Assembly: GCA_944326325.1 (NCBI GenBank)
Contig: CALVDQ010000013.1
Coordinates: 1-64,000 of the forward strand
Source: an uncultured Bacteroidales bacterium
Lineage (GTDB): Bacteria > Bacteroidota > Bacteroidia > Bacteroidales > UBA932
DNA length: 64,000 nucleotides
Reading direction: 5' to 3'
Part shown: in pieces, positions 27,083-36,014 of the stretch
How positions within the stretch are numbered: position 1 is the first letter of the stretch
Layout: every line of letters begins with the position of its first letter
Notes under the pieces: model-generated
Told to the model about the DNA's origin: nothing
Database searches by the model: none
What the model saw: the letters and a program-made list of their open reading frames with translations, nothing else
Position numbers and translations under genes: made by a program

Positions 27083-28570
27083 CTATGGTTTTTCGTTGGA
27101 AATTTCATCAAAGAGGGTCTTGAACTTGTCAAGCCATTTGATCTTTTTCGGCTCCTTCTTTTTCGGTTCCTTTTTCTTCGCCTCCTTTTTCGGGTCGACT
27201 TCTTCTATTTCTCCCGGTTTGAAGAGCTCGTCTGCGGCGGTATCGTCCTCTTCTCCGGTTTCCGTTTCTTCATGGACCGGATTTTCCGGCTGCCCGTCGG
27301 CATCCATTTCATTGCGGTCCCTGGTCTGCCCTTCCGTGTCTTCATCGCCGAAAGTCACCCTTTCCCCGATGTCCACCATACTTTCACCGTATACGCAGTC
27401 CCTTATCCTGTCTGCCTTTGCCGCCAGTATAAGGCTTATGCTCACGGCTGCATCCGTCTCGAACACCCCGTCGCAGCCCGTTGCGGAGAACAGGTGCTTC
27501 GGATATCCCGCCCGGACATTGTACCCGGACAGTTCCTTGATATAGTTCGCGCAGTTCGTCAGGTTCGCTCCTCCTCCGGTGAGCACTATGCCGTTGCGCA
27601 GGTTGTCGGCGAAACCGCTTTTCTCTATCTCGTAGAGGATGGCTTCTATGATTTCCTTTACCCTGTATGTGATGATTTCCGAAAGGTACTTCACGGAAAG
27701 CTGCTTGTTCGGGGATGCGTTACCGCTGTTGATCTGGATGACCTTTTCGCTGAGGTTCTGCAGCTTGTCGGGCATACAGGCTCCGAAAGCCAGCTTGATG
27801 TTTTCCGCGAGGGTGTCCGAAATCAGGCATTCGGACCTGATGTCCGAGGTGATGGAGGCTCCTCCGAAAGGTATGGAGGCGTAGTGCCTCATGATGCTTT
27901 CGTAATAGATGGATACAGATGTGACACCTCCGCCGAAATCTATAAGGGCGACCCCGTTCTCCATCTCGGACGGGCTCAGCACCGCCTTGGCCAGAGTGTC
28001 CGGTATGAAGTATTTCTTGGCGATACCGATCTTGAGATTGTTGAAGGCGACGTCGATATTGTGGAGGGCGCTCTTCTTTCCTATGAAAATCTTGAAATTG
28101 CCCTCGAGCACTTCGCTCGGTATCCCGATGATGTCGTTTTCCACGAACTGGAAGTCCTCCCCTGTGGAGAAAGACTGCGCTACGGCTCCGAAAAGTTCCT
28201 CGCTTTTCGGATTTTCAAGAGGGTATGTATCCAGTGCCGCGGATTTCAGGCTGTTGACATCTTCGTGCGTGATGCATTCCTCAGGGTTGAGCTCCATCTG
28301 TGCCTGTTTGGTCTCCTGCCTTACCCTGTATCTCGGCATCCCGACCACAGCCTGCGTTATCCGGATGTTCAGCTCTTTCTCGGCATCCGATATCAGTTCC
28401 TTGAGCGGACGTGTCACCTGCATGGAGTTGAACACGTAGCTGTTCCGGATACCTGCCGAGCGGGCTTCCTTGTAGTAGATGACCTGAATGTCATCTTCGG
28501 TGATCCTGGCTACGGTCAGGGCCACTTTGCAGGACCCGAGATCGATGGCCACAATGTGTCTGTCTTCCAT
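27083..28570 (-). CDS. ftsA: Cell division protein FtsA
   Basis: Actin-like ATPase that anchors FtsZ filaments to the membrane. I start at the ATG at 28570 (MEDRHIVAIDLGSCK), because it matches the family N-terminus and sits 11 nt after the ftsQ stop; an ATG at 28591 would add seven residues and overlap ftsQ. The 495-residue chain has the phosphate-1 motif AIDLGSCK, phosphate-2 ALIDFGGGVTSVSIY and the adenosine motif VLTGGGANL. After an acidic stretch comes a lysine/proline-rich linker with KKEPK repeated, then a likely amphipathic membrane helix WLDKFKTLFDEISNE at the C-terminus. The linker is longer than in E. coli FtsA. Confidence 0.95.
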   Translation of the reverse strand: MEDRHIVAIDLGSCKVALTVARITEDDIQVIYYKEARSAGIRNSYVFNSMQVTRPLKELISDAEKELNIRITQAVVGMPRYRVRQETKQAQMELNPEECITHEDVNSLKSAALDTYPLENPKSEELFGAVAQSFSTGEDFQFVENDIIGIPSEVLEGNFKIFIGKKSALHNIDVAFNNLKIGIAKKYFIPDTLAKAVLSPSEMENGVALIDFGGGVTSVSIYYESIMRHYASIPFGGASITSDIRSECLISDTLAENIKLAFGACMPDKLQNLSEKVIQINSGNASPNKQLSVKYLSEIITYRVKEIIEAILYEIEKSGFADNLRNGIVLTGGGANLTNCANYIKELSGYNVRAGYPKHLFSATGCDGVFETDAAVSISLILAAKADRIRDCVYGESMVDIGERVTFGDEDTEGQTRDRNEMDADGQPENPVHEETETGEEDDTAADELFKPGEIEEVDPKKEAKKKEPKKKEPKKIKWLDKFKTLFDEISNEKP

Positions 28571-28581
28571 ATATCGTTGTT

Positions 28582-29370
28582 TTATCTGCATATTATCTGC
28601 CCCTTGTACCTCACGTCCACGCTTGAGTACCTGTCCTTTCCCATGGCCGGTACTATACTCGTATAATAACGCTCCATCAGGGCGAACTTCTCTTCTACCG
28701 AGACCGGTTTCCCGAAAATGAACTTCTCCCGGCCTTCGCGCGGGATCATGATAAGGTCCCCGTTGTCCTGGACATGGATCTGGACTATGTCTTCTCCCCA
28801 TACCCTGTGCCTGTCCATATAGGTGACAAGCCCTGTGATCCGGTCCAGCCAGACCCTTTCTTCACCGGAGGTCGCCTTGCCTTTCCCTGCGTTTCCGAGG
28901 TCCAGAGGTATGTTCCCGTCTATTACGATGACATAGCTCGCCCGTCCCTCTTTCATCGGGAATATGTACCCGTCCGCGTCTGCATAGAATCCGCTTCCTT
29001 TCTTCTGGAACCTCATTATGGGCTTGCGTTGGGTGACGGATATGTTCAGCATTCCGTCTTTGGTGCAGTACGCCTCGCTTTTCAGGACGGCGCTCCGGGA
29101 GTCCAGTATGCTTTCTATCTTCTTAAGGTCGAGGTCCTTGACCGGAACTTCACCGGTCTCGCCGTATTCCTTGGCGATGTATTCCTTAATGTCTTCTTCC
29201 GAGACGAACCTGTTTTCCGCACTGTCTCTGATGGTGACGGATATCCCGGAGCACAGGATTCCGCTCCTGGTGCTCCTGCTTATCCCTGCGGATACGGCAA
29301 GACACAGCAGGATGGCCGCGAGCGCGCCGGTCCCCAGCACGGTCCTGAGTATGTTGCCGGATCTGCTCAT
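28582..29370 (-). CDS. ftsQ: Cell division protein FtsQ
   Basis: Bitopic membrane protein of the divisome that links early and late division proteins. The 262-residue chain has one N-terminal membrane helix (about 8-28) and a periplasmic POTRA-like domain (VTIRDSAENRFVSEEDIKEY), followed by the FtsQ beta domain with FYADADGYIFPM. Sequence is divergent, as is common for FtsQ in this phylum, and the call leans partly on its position between murC and ftsA. Its start overlaps the murC stop by 4 nt (ATGA), which suggests translational coupling. Confidence 0.88.
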   Translation of the reverse strand: MSRSGNILRTVLGTGALAAILLCLAVSAGISRSTRSGILCSGISVTIRDSAENRFVSEEDIKEYIAKEYGETGEVPVKDLDLKKIESILDSRSAVLKSEAYCTKDGMLNISVTQRKPIMRFQKKGSGFYADADGYIFPMKEGRASYVIVIDGNIPLDLGNAGKGKATSGEERVWLDRITGLVTYMDRHRVWGEDIVQIHVQDNGDLIMIPREGREKFIFGKPVSVEEKFALMERYYTSIVPAMGKDRYSSVDVRYKGQIICR

Positions 29371-30731
29371 TTGCCGTAGCGTCTTTCCATCATTTCCGTC
29401 ACAGGGCCGGTAAATCTGTCGATGTTGCCTGCCCCGAATGTCGCCAGAACGTCGATGTCTTCTTTTTCAAGGGTTTCCATAAGTTCTTCTTTTCTGATGA
29501 GGATCTTGTCGGTGAGTCTTGTCTTGTCGAAGATGATCTCTGAGGTAACTCCCGGCAGCGGTTCTTCTCTCGCCGGGTATATGTCGAGAAGTATCAGTCT
29601 GTCGGCCTTGCTGAGCGAATCTGCGAAATCGGCCGCGAAGTCCCTTGTCCTCGTGTACAGGTGCGGCTGGAACACTGCTGTAAGTCTGCGTCCGGGGAAA
29701 ATGTCCCTTATGGAGCTGATCGCTGCCGCTATTTCAGCCGGATGGTGCGCATAGTCATCCACATAGGCGTGTCCGGGCCTGTTGTAATGTATGTCGAACC
29801 TGCGCTGTACGCCGGAAAATGTACCGAGGCCGGCCTTCACCTGTCCTGGCCCGAGTCCGTAGCTGAGGGCGATGGCCGCTGCCGCGATGCCGTTCTCTAC
29901 ATTGACCCAGCCCGGCACACCGGTCCGGCAGCCTTCTATCACTCCTTCCGGATAGTGCAGGTCGAACGTGAAGCAGCCGCAGCTGTCCTTACTGATTCCT
30001 GATGCGTAGAAATCCGCTTCAGGGCAGTCGTAGGAATATGTCCTTATTTCGGCACCGGTGTCCTGCGCACCTATCCCGAGGCCGTGCTTGATGATGACTC
30101 TCCGGCTGACCTGTGAAGCGAAGGCCCTGAAAGCCTCCTTCACGTGCTGCAGGTCCGAATAGATGTCCAGATGGTCTGCATCCATGGCCGTGATGACAGC
30201 TATTTCGGGGTGCAGCTGCAGGAAGGAGCGGTCGAACTCGTCCGCCTCGACCACCACCACATCGTTGCCGGATGTCAGGAGGTTGCTCCCGTAGTTCTTG
30301 GAAATGCCCCCGAGAAAGGCGGAGCATCCTTCCCCGCTGCTTTCAAAGATATGGGCGAGAAGCGTGCTTGTGGTAGTCTTCCCGTGTGTTCCGGCCACTG
30401 CGAGGCATCTCTGTCCTGCGGTGATTTCTCCGAGTATGCGGGAACGTTTCAGTATCCTGTAGCCGTGCTGCCGGACATAGACGAGTTCCCCCATGTCGTT
30501 GGGGATTGCCGGGGTGTAGACCACAAGTGTCTTTCCGGGATCCGCCGGAATACGGGAGCAGTCGTCCTCGTAGTGTATCGCAATACCCTCGCGCTCGAGC
30601 TCCGCAGTAAGGGCTGAAGGTGTCCTGTCGTATCCGGAGACCCTGTATCCCTTGAATCTGAAATATCTGGCTATGGCGCTCATTCCTATGCCGCCTATGC
30701 CTATGAAGTATATGTCGCTGTATCTTTCCAT
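29367..30731 (-). CDS. murC: UDP-N-acetylmuramate--L-alanine ligase
   Basis: Cytoplasmic Mur ligase that adds the first amino acid, L-alanine, to UDP-MurNAc. The 454-residue chain begins with the UDP-binding IGIGGIGMSAIARYF, then has the ATP site AGTHGKTTTS near 113, and the ligase motifs NDVVVVEADEFDRSF and the central-domain DDYAHHPAEI. Length and order are standard. It follows murG at 12 nt. Confidence 0.97.
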   Translation of the reverse strand: MERYSDIYFIGIGGIGMSAIARYFRFKGYRVSGYDRTPSALTAELEREGIAIHYEDDCSRIPADPGKTLVVYTPAIPNDMGELVYVRQHGYRILKRSRILGEITAGQRCLAVAGTHGKTTTSTLLAHIFESSGEGCSAFLGGISKNYGSNLLTSGNDVVVVEADEFDRSFLQLHPEIAVITAMDADHLDIYSDLQHVKEAFRAFASQVSRRVIIKHGLGIGAQDTGAEIRTYSYDCPEADFYASGISKDSCGCFTFDLHYPEGVIEGCRTGVPGWVNVENGIAAAAIALSYGLGPGQVKAGLGTFSGVQRRFDIHYNRPGHAYVDDYAHHPAEIAAAISSIRDIFPGRRLTAVFQPHLYTRTRDFAADFADSLSKADRLILLDIYPAREEPLPGVTSEIIFDKTRLTDKILIRKEELMETLEKEDIDVLATFGAGNIDRFTGPVTEMMERRYGK

Positions 30732-30743
30732 AACCGGTTCCTG

Positions 30744-31871
30744 TCAGGCGTTGCGTACCAGCCTGTATATCTCATCTACAATCCTGTCCGCCGCATCCCT
30801 CCTTGCCATCTTCAATATGTTTTTCTCCATTTCCTCCCGCCTTCTGTCGTCCGCTACCAGCCTGCAGGCTTCCTGCATGAGCTTTCCCGGCGCTTCGTCG
30901 TCCTTTACGAGCATGGCCGCGTCCTTGCGGACAAGAGCCATGGCGTTGTGGGTCTGATGGTCTTCGGTGACATTCGGAGAGGGTACAAAGATAACAGCTT
31001 TTCCGGCAGCGCACAACTCCGAGACGGAACTTGCTCCCGAACGGGATATCACAACGTCTGCAACCGCATAGGCCAGGTCCATCCTCCTGATGAAATCATA
31101 GTAGCGGATATTCTTCATCCTGTCGCCCTCTTCCGCGGCGAATGCATCGGTACTTTGCTTGTAGTATTTGCCGCACTGCCAGATCAGCCCGATATCTTCA
31201 CCGCCCGGACAGCCTTCACGCACCCATTTCATCACGGACTCGTTCAGTGTCCGGCTCCCGAGGCTGCCTCCGACTATGAAGATATGCTTTTTCTCCCTGT
31301 CCAGCCCGTAATAACGGACAGCCTCATCCTTCATTTCCGCGGTTGCCGGGACAATATCTTTCCTTATGGGATTTCCGGTGATGACAATCTTCTCCGCCGG
31401 AAAGAATTTCTCCATGCCTTCGTATGCGACGCATATCCTGTCGGCCCTTTTCCCGAGAATCTTGTTGGTAAGTCCGGCGAATCCGTTCTGCTCCTGTATA
31501 AGCGTCGGGATCTTCCGGCGTCCGGCACACCAGAGCAGGGGAGCGCTGGCATAGCCGCCGACCCCCACGGCGATGTCAGGACGGAATCCGTCGATAATCC
31601 GGCCTGCCATCCTTATGCTCCTTATTATCTTGAACGGGAGCTTCAGGTTCGAAAGGGAGAAGCTCCTCTGCAGCCCTGCCACCGGAAGCCCGATGATCCT
31701 GTATCCTGCAGCGGGCACCTTTTCCATTTCCATCCTGCCCTCGGCCCCGACGAAAAGTATCTCGGTGTCAGGGTCGGCTTCCTTCAGCCTGTCCGCAATG
31801 GAAAGGGCCGGGAAAATATGTCCCCCGGTCCCTCCTCCGCTGATGATTACTCGTAACGCTCTTTTTTCCAT
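30744..31871 (-). CDS. murG: UDP-GlcNAc:lipid I N-acetylglucosaminyltransferase
   Basis: Membrane-associated GT28 transferase that converts lipid I to lipid II on the cytoplasmic face. The 375-residue chain has the N-terminal GGGTGGHIFPAL motif, IQEQNGFAGLTNK, GNPIRKDI, and the donor-site segment VISRSGASSVSELCAAGKA. The start lies inside the end of ftsW (25-nt overlap), so the two are likely translationally coupled. Confidence 0.96.
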   Translation of the reverse strand: MEKRALRVIISGGGTGGHIFPALSIADRLKEADPDTEILFVGAEGRMEMEKVPAAGYRIIGLPVAGLQRSFSLSNLKLPFKIIRSIRMAGRIIDGFRPDIAVGVGGYASAPLLWCAGRRKIPTLIQEQNGFAGLTNKILGKRADRICVAYEGMEKFFPAEKIVITGNPIRKDIVPATAEMKDEAVRYYGLDREKKHIFIVGGSLGSRTLNESVMKWVREGCPGGEDIGLIWQCGKYYKQSTDAFAAEEGDRMKNIRYYDFIRRMDLAYAVADVVISRSGASSVSELCAAGKAVIFVPSPNVTEDHQTHNAMALVRKDAAMLVKDDEAPGKLMQEACRLVADDRRREEMEKNILKMARRDAADRIVDEIYRLVRNA

Positions 31872-33316
31872 GGTTGTCCGTAATTTTCTTCGTCTGAAGA
31901 CACTGTGTCTTCTTCTTCGCAGTATCCGCCGTCCTCCGGGTACGTTTCTTCTTCAGTATCCGGGACTGCCGCGGCTTCGGCTTCCTGTGCGGCCTGCATT
32001 TCGGCGATCCTGGCGTCCATGTTCTTCTTGGCGAGCTTGCTTATCGAAAGAAGCACCCCGAAGGCGACGCTGAAGCTCAGGAAGGAACTGCTTCCATGGC
32101 TTATCATCGGCAGGGTCTGTCCCGTAAGCGGGCCGATGTTCACATTGATGAACATATGCATGAAGGCCTGCCCTGTGATGAGCAGCACGAGTCCGGCTAC
32201 GGCTATCTTGGCGAAAGTCGAGTCGCAGAGCCTCACTATCAGGGAACCCCTGGCCAGGAGGCTGACATACAGCAGCAGCACTATAATGCCTCCGAACAGT
32301 CCGTATTCCTCGATGATGAAGGAATAGATGTAGTCACTGAAAATGGCGTACACTGAGTATTTCTGTGTACTGTTACCCGGTCCTTTCCCGAAGAACCCCC
32401 CTTCCTTCACGGCGATTTTCGCGCTCTCCGGCTGACGTATCTTGTCAATCGCCTCCATATAGTCCCTGCTCCATACGTGCCTTTCCCCGCGTGCCGCCTC
32501 GATTTCCTGCAGGCGGTTCTCGTTTTCGATGACAGCATATTCCTTGTGCAGCGTGAGACGGCTGATTCCGGTGCCTATCCTTGAGAACGCTTTCCCGTCG
32601 GAGGCGAAGTATATCCCGACGGCCAGGCCTATCAGACAGCAGCCTATGCCGAGTGCCCCGAATATCTCCCTTTTGGGCATACCGCCTATCAGGATGATCA
32701 GGAACATGATGAGTCCGGTGAAAAGCGTGCTCGATATCCCTCCCTTGAACATTCCGCCTGCCACAATGATTATCGGCAGGTATATGTACATTATTCTTTT
32801 TGCTATCGGCCTGTCGAGGAAGCCCAGGGCGGGGGATATGACTGTGAGGGCTTTCGGAAGCCTGAACGAGTCTTTCTTGTAGGAGTCTATGGCCCAGGCG
32901 AGGTACATCACCATGGCTACCTTGATGACTTCGAAGACATAGACCTGCATCCCGCCTATCTGCAGCGCCCTTTGCGCCCCGTTTATCGTGATTGTGCCGA
33001 TACCCGCAATCAGGCAGAACAGCAGTCCGGCCGACACGATGAACCCTGTCTGCGAGAAAAGCCGGATGAATCCTATGCTCGGAATATTGTAGCACAGTAT
33101 GATGATGGCCAGTCCTGCGCAGGCGAGCTTGAACTGGGAAAAGAATATGTCCAGCCTCGAGGTGTCCCCCTTGGCAAGTCCCGAGGCCGAGGCGAATATC
33201 GTTATGAGCGATATGAGGATGAGCAACAGGGCTATCATCCATATCACCTTGTCTCCCTTGAAGTTGTCAAAGAAGCTCCAGAAACTCCGCTGTAATTTTC
33301 CGCCGTTCCCGTCCAT
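31847..33316 (-). CDS. ftsW: SEDS-family peptidoglycan polymerase FtsW
   Basis: Polytopic membrane glycosyltransferase that polymerises lipid II at the septum together with FtsI. The 489-residue chain has about ten hydrophobic segments, a large extracytoplasmic loop with GGFFGKGPGNSTQKY and the conserved IFSDYIYSFIIEEYGLFGG, and INVNIGPLTGQTLPMISHG near the end. The C-terminal ~60 residues are a strongly acidic cytoplasmic tail. RodA is the close relative; the dcw location between murD and murG supports FtsW. Confidence 0.94.
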   Translation of the reverse strand: MDGNGGKLQRSFWSFFDNFKGDKVIWMIALLLILISLITIFASASGLAKGDTSRLDIFFSQFKLACAGLAIIILCYNIPSIGFIRLFSQTGFIVSAGLLFCLIAGIGTITINGAQRALQIGGMQVYVFEVIKVAMVMYLAWAIDSYKKDSFRLPKALTVISPALGFLDRPIAKRIMYIYLPIIIVAGGMFKGGISSTLFTGLIMFLIILIGGMPKREIFGALGIGCCLIGLAVGIYFASDGKAFSRIGTGISRLTLHKEYAVIENENRLQEIEAARGERHVWSRDYMEAIDKIRQPESAKIAVKEGGFFGKGPGNSTQKYSVYAIFSDYIYSFIIEEYGLFGGIIVLLLYVSLLARGSLIVRLCDSTFAKIAVAGLVLLITGQAFMHMFINVNIGPLTGQTLPMISHGSSSFLSFSVAFGVLLSISKLAKKNMDARIAEMQAAQEAEAAAVPDTEEETYPEDGGYCEEEDTVSSDEENYGQPWKKERYE

Positions 33317-33356
33317 AATCGAATCTGCAATCCTGTATAGTATCTTCCTGGAGTCG

Positions 33357-34691
33357 CTACAGGTTCCTTACCGCTTCCTTGAACTGCCGGCCCCTGTCTT
33401 CATAATTCCTGAACAGGTCAAAACTGGCGCAGCAAGGAGAAAGCAGCACCACGTCTCCGGCCACGGCTATGCCGCTTGCCAGCTTCACTGCCGCTTCGGC
33501 AGAGGTGACATCATGCATTTCCGGTACGATTTTCCCGAAGGCGTCATGTATCTTCTTGTTGTCAAGGCCCATACAGATGATGGCCTTTACCTTTTCCTTT
33601 GCAAGCGGCAGCAGAGGCGTGTAGTCATTGCCCTTGTCCGTCCCTCCTACAATCCAGACTACAGGCCTTGTCTGGCATTCAAGCGCATACCATGCGGCGT
33701 CCACGTTAGTGGCTTTGGAGTCATTGATGTAGAGTACATCGCCGACGCTGAGCACTTTCTCCAGCCGGTGTTCCACTGCCTGGAAAGAAGAAAGGGCTTC
33801 GCGAATGGTGTCGTTGTCTATGTTCATGACTTTTCCCGCTATCGCCGCGGCCATCGAGTTGTATATGTTGTGTTTCCCTCCGAGGGCCAGTTCCTGGAGG
33901 AACATGTCGCATTCGCTGTCGTTGTAGCGGACAATCATCTTGTCGTCCCTTATGAAGGCTCCTTCCTTTACCTCTCCTTTCTGGGTGAAAGGCAGTTTCC
34001 TGGCCCTGACCACTATCTTGTTCAGGTGGTTGATGGTGATTTCGTCGTCGGAGCAGAATATGAAGCAGTCTTCGTCGCTCATGTTCCGGGTAATGCGGAA
34101 TTTTGCCCGGACATAGTTTTCTATCTTGTTGCCGTACCTGTCCAGATGGTCCGGGGTGATATTCGTGATTATCGCGATGTCTGCCTTGAAGTCGTACATG
34201 TTGTCAAGCTGGAAACTGCTGATTTCCAGGACATAGATGTCGTAATGCCCGGTAGCGACCTGGAAGGCGTAGCTTTTCCCTATGTTGCCTCCCAGGCCTA
34301 CGTTAAGTCCTGCGTTCTTCAACAGGTGGTATATCAGGGAGGTGGTGGTCGTCTTGCCGTTGCTTCCGGTGATGCAGATCTTCCTGGCCTTGTCGTAGCG
34401 GCCGGCGAATTCTATTTCGGATATGATCCCTATCCCTGCAGCGGTGATCTTTTCCACAATCGGTGCAGTGGACGGTATCCCCGGACTTTTGATGACCTCG
34501 TCGGCATTCAGTATCAGAGACTCCGTATGCTGTCCGCTCTCGAACGGTATATCCCATTCCTTCAGCATATCCGAATATTTCCGGACGATATTCCCCTTGT
34601 CCGAGAGGAATACATCGAACCCTTTTACTTTCGCGAGGACCGCTGCCCCGACTCCGCTCTCGCCTCCGCCTAATACTACTATCCGTTTCAT
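33357..34691 (-). CDS. murD: UDP-N-acetylmuramoyl-L-alanine--D-glutamate ligase
   Basis: Cytoplasmic Mur ligase that adds D-glutamate. The 444-residue chain has the N-terminal VLGGGESGVGAAVLAKVKG, the ATP-binding ITGSNGKTTTTSLIYHLL near 107, ITPDHLDRYG, and INDSKATNVDAAWYAL in the C-terminal half, followed by DLFRNYEDRGRQFKEAV. Length is typical. It precedes ftsW at 40 nt and follows mraY at 27 nt. Confidence 0.97.
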   Translation of the reverse strand: MKRIVVLGGGESGVGAAVLAKVKGFDVFLSDKGNIVRKYSDMLKEWDIPFESGQHTESLILNADEVIKSPGIPSTAPIVEKITAAGIGIISEIEFAGRYDKARKICITGSNGKTTTTSLIYHLLKNAGLNVGLGGNIGKSYAFQVATGHYDIYVLEISSFQLDNMYDFKADIAIITNITPDHLDRYGNKIENYVRAKFRITRNMSDEDCFIFCSDDEITINHLNKIVVRARKLPFTQKGEVKEGAFIRDDKMIVRYNDSECDMFLQELALGGKHNIYNSMAAAIAGKVMNIDNDTIREALSSFQAVEHRLEKVLSVGDVLYINDSKATNVDAAWYALECQTRPVVWIVGGTDKGNDYTPLLPLAKEKVKAIICMGLDNKKIHDAFGKIVPEMHDVTSAEAAVKLASGIAVAGDVVLLSPCCASFDLFRNYEDRGRQFKEAVRNL

Positions 34692-34718
34692 ATATCTGTA
34701 ATTTGTATTTTCATTATT

Positions 34719-35993
34719 TTACCTGATCTTGAGCAATGCTACCGTCAGGACCGCCAGGATCACCTCCACAATCCAGAACCTCACCACAATCTTCGCCTCA
34801 GGCAACGCCCTTGCCGGCCGTGAGATAAGCGCATCCACTCCCTCTTTCTGGAAATGGTGATGCAGCGGTGTCATCTTGAACACCCTCCTGCCTGTCCCGT
34901 ACCTGCGTTTTGTGATCTTGAACCAGGTCCTCTGTATCATTACCGACAGGGTCTCGACGAGGAACACCCCGCACAGTACAGGCAGCAGCAGCTCCTTCCT
35001 GATAAGGATGGCGCATACTCCGATCACCCCGCCTATCATCAGGCTGCCGGTATCCCCCATGAAGACCTGGGCAGGGTAGGAGTTGTGCCACAGGAAACCT
35101 ATAAGCGCTCCTGCAAACGCTGCCATGAACACCCCTATCTCTCCGGTCCCGGGGATATACATGATGTTGAGGTAATCCGCGTTGATGATGTTGCCCGACA
35201 GGTAGGCGAATATGCCCAGCACCACCACAACTATCGTTGATGTCCCTGTCGTGAGCCCGTCCATACCGTCCGTGAGGTTTGTCCCGTTGGAGCAGGCCGT
35301 GATTACGAAAACTATCATTATCACATATATGGCCCACTTGCAGTACCATCCCATGGATCCCTTGAACGGTGACAGCCATTTGTAGTCGAATTCATGGTTC
35401 TTTATGAACGGCAGAGTTGTCTTTGTGCTCTTGACCACGTCTTCCTCTTTCCATTCCCCATCTGCGGATGCGCTGTCCATGACTACGACCTGGGCAGGAC
35501 TGTCCACCTGGACCTTTTCCCTGACCACAATGTCCGGACTGAAGCAGACGGTCAGACCGAGGCCCAGCCCGAAAAGTATCTGTCCGGCAAGCTTGCCCTT
35601 TTCGCTAAGACCGTCCTTGTTGTGCCTGAATACCTTGATGTAGTCATCGGTAAAGCCTATGCCGAAGAACCATACCGTAGTGATTATCAGTATTACCGTA
35701 TATATGTTCGTGAGATCGGCGAACAGCAGGACGGAGACGAGGACGGCAATGAAGATGATTATGCCTCCCATCGTAGGGGTTCCCTTTTTCTGCATCTGCC
35801 CTTCGAGTCCCAGGTCCCGTATTTCTTCCCCTATCTGCTTTTTCTGGAGCCAGCGTATGATTTTCTTGCCGATGACAAGGGATATCAGCATGGCCGTGAC
35901 ACTTGCCATCATGGCCCGGAAGGACAGGTAGCTCATCAGTCCCTGTCCCGGGATATCGTATTCCTTTAACGCTTCAAATAGATGATACAACAT
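34719..35993 (-). CDS. mraY: Phospho-N-acetylmuramoyl-pentapeptide transferase
   Basis: Integral membrane enzyme that moves phospho-MurNAc-pentapeptide to undecaprenyl phosphate to make lipid I. The 424-residue chain has about ten membrane segments, GTPTMGG near 70, the catalytic aspartates in GFTDDYIKV and NLTDGMDGL (near 236), and the HHHFQKEG motif near 376. It is longer than the ~360-residue E. coli form through an inserted hydrophilic loop around residues 150-200 (VVREKVQVDSPAQVVV), a size seen in Bacteroidota. Confidence 0.97.
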   Translation of the reverse strand: MLYHLFEALKEYDIPGQGLMSYLSFRAMMASVTAMLISLVIGKKIIRWLQKKQIGEEIRDLGLEGQMQKKGTPTMGGIIIFIAVLVSVLLFADLTNIYTVILIITTVWFFGIGFTDDYIKVFRHNKDGLSEKGKLAGQILFGLGLGLTVCFSPDIVVREKVQVDSPAQVVVMDSASADGEWKEEDVVKSTKTTLPFIKNHEFDYKWLSPFKGSMGWYCKWAIYVIMIVFVITACSNGTNLTDGMDGLTTGTSTIVVVVLGIFAYLSGNIINADYLNIMYIPGTGEIGVFMAAFAGALIGFLWHNSYPAQVFMGDTGSLMIGGVIGVCAILIRKELLLPVLCGVFLVETLSVMIQRTWFKITKRRYGTGRRVFKMTPLHHHFQKEGVDALISRPARALPEAKIVVRFWIVEVILAVLTVALLKIR

Positions 35994-36014
35994 AGCTGTA
36001 CGGTTCCTTTCTGT

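Noticed and set aside
27077..28666. 529-residue open frame on the plus strand
   Set aside because: It is antisense to ftsA, which has all family motifs; the long frame is a product of GC-rich third positions.
33099..34673. 524-residue open frame on the plus strand
   Set aside because: It is antisense to murD and the start of ftsW, with no signal, motif or promoter.
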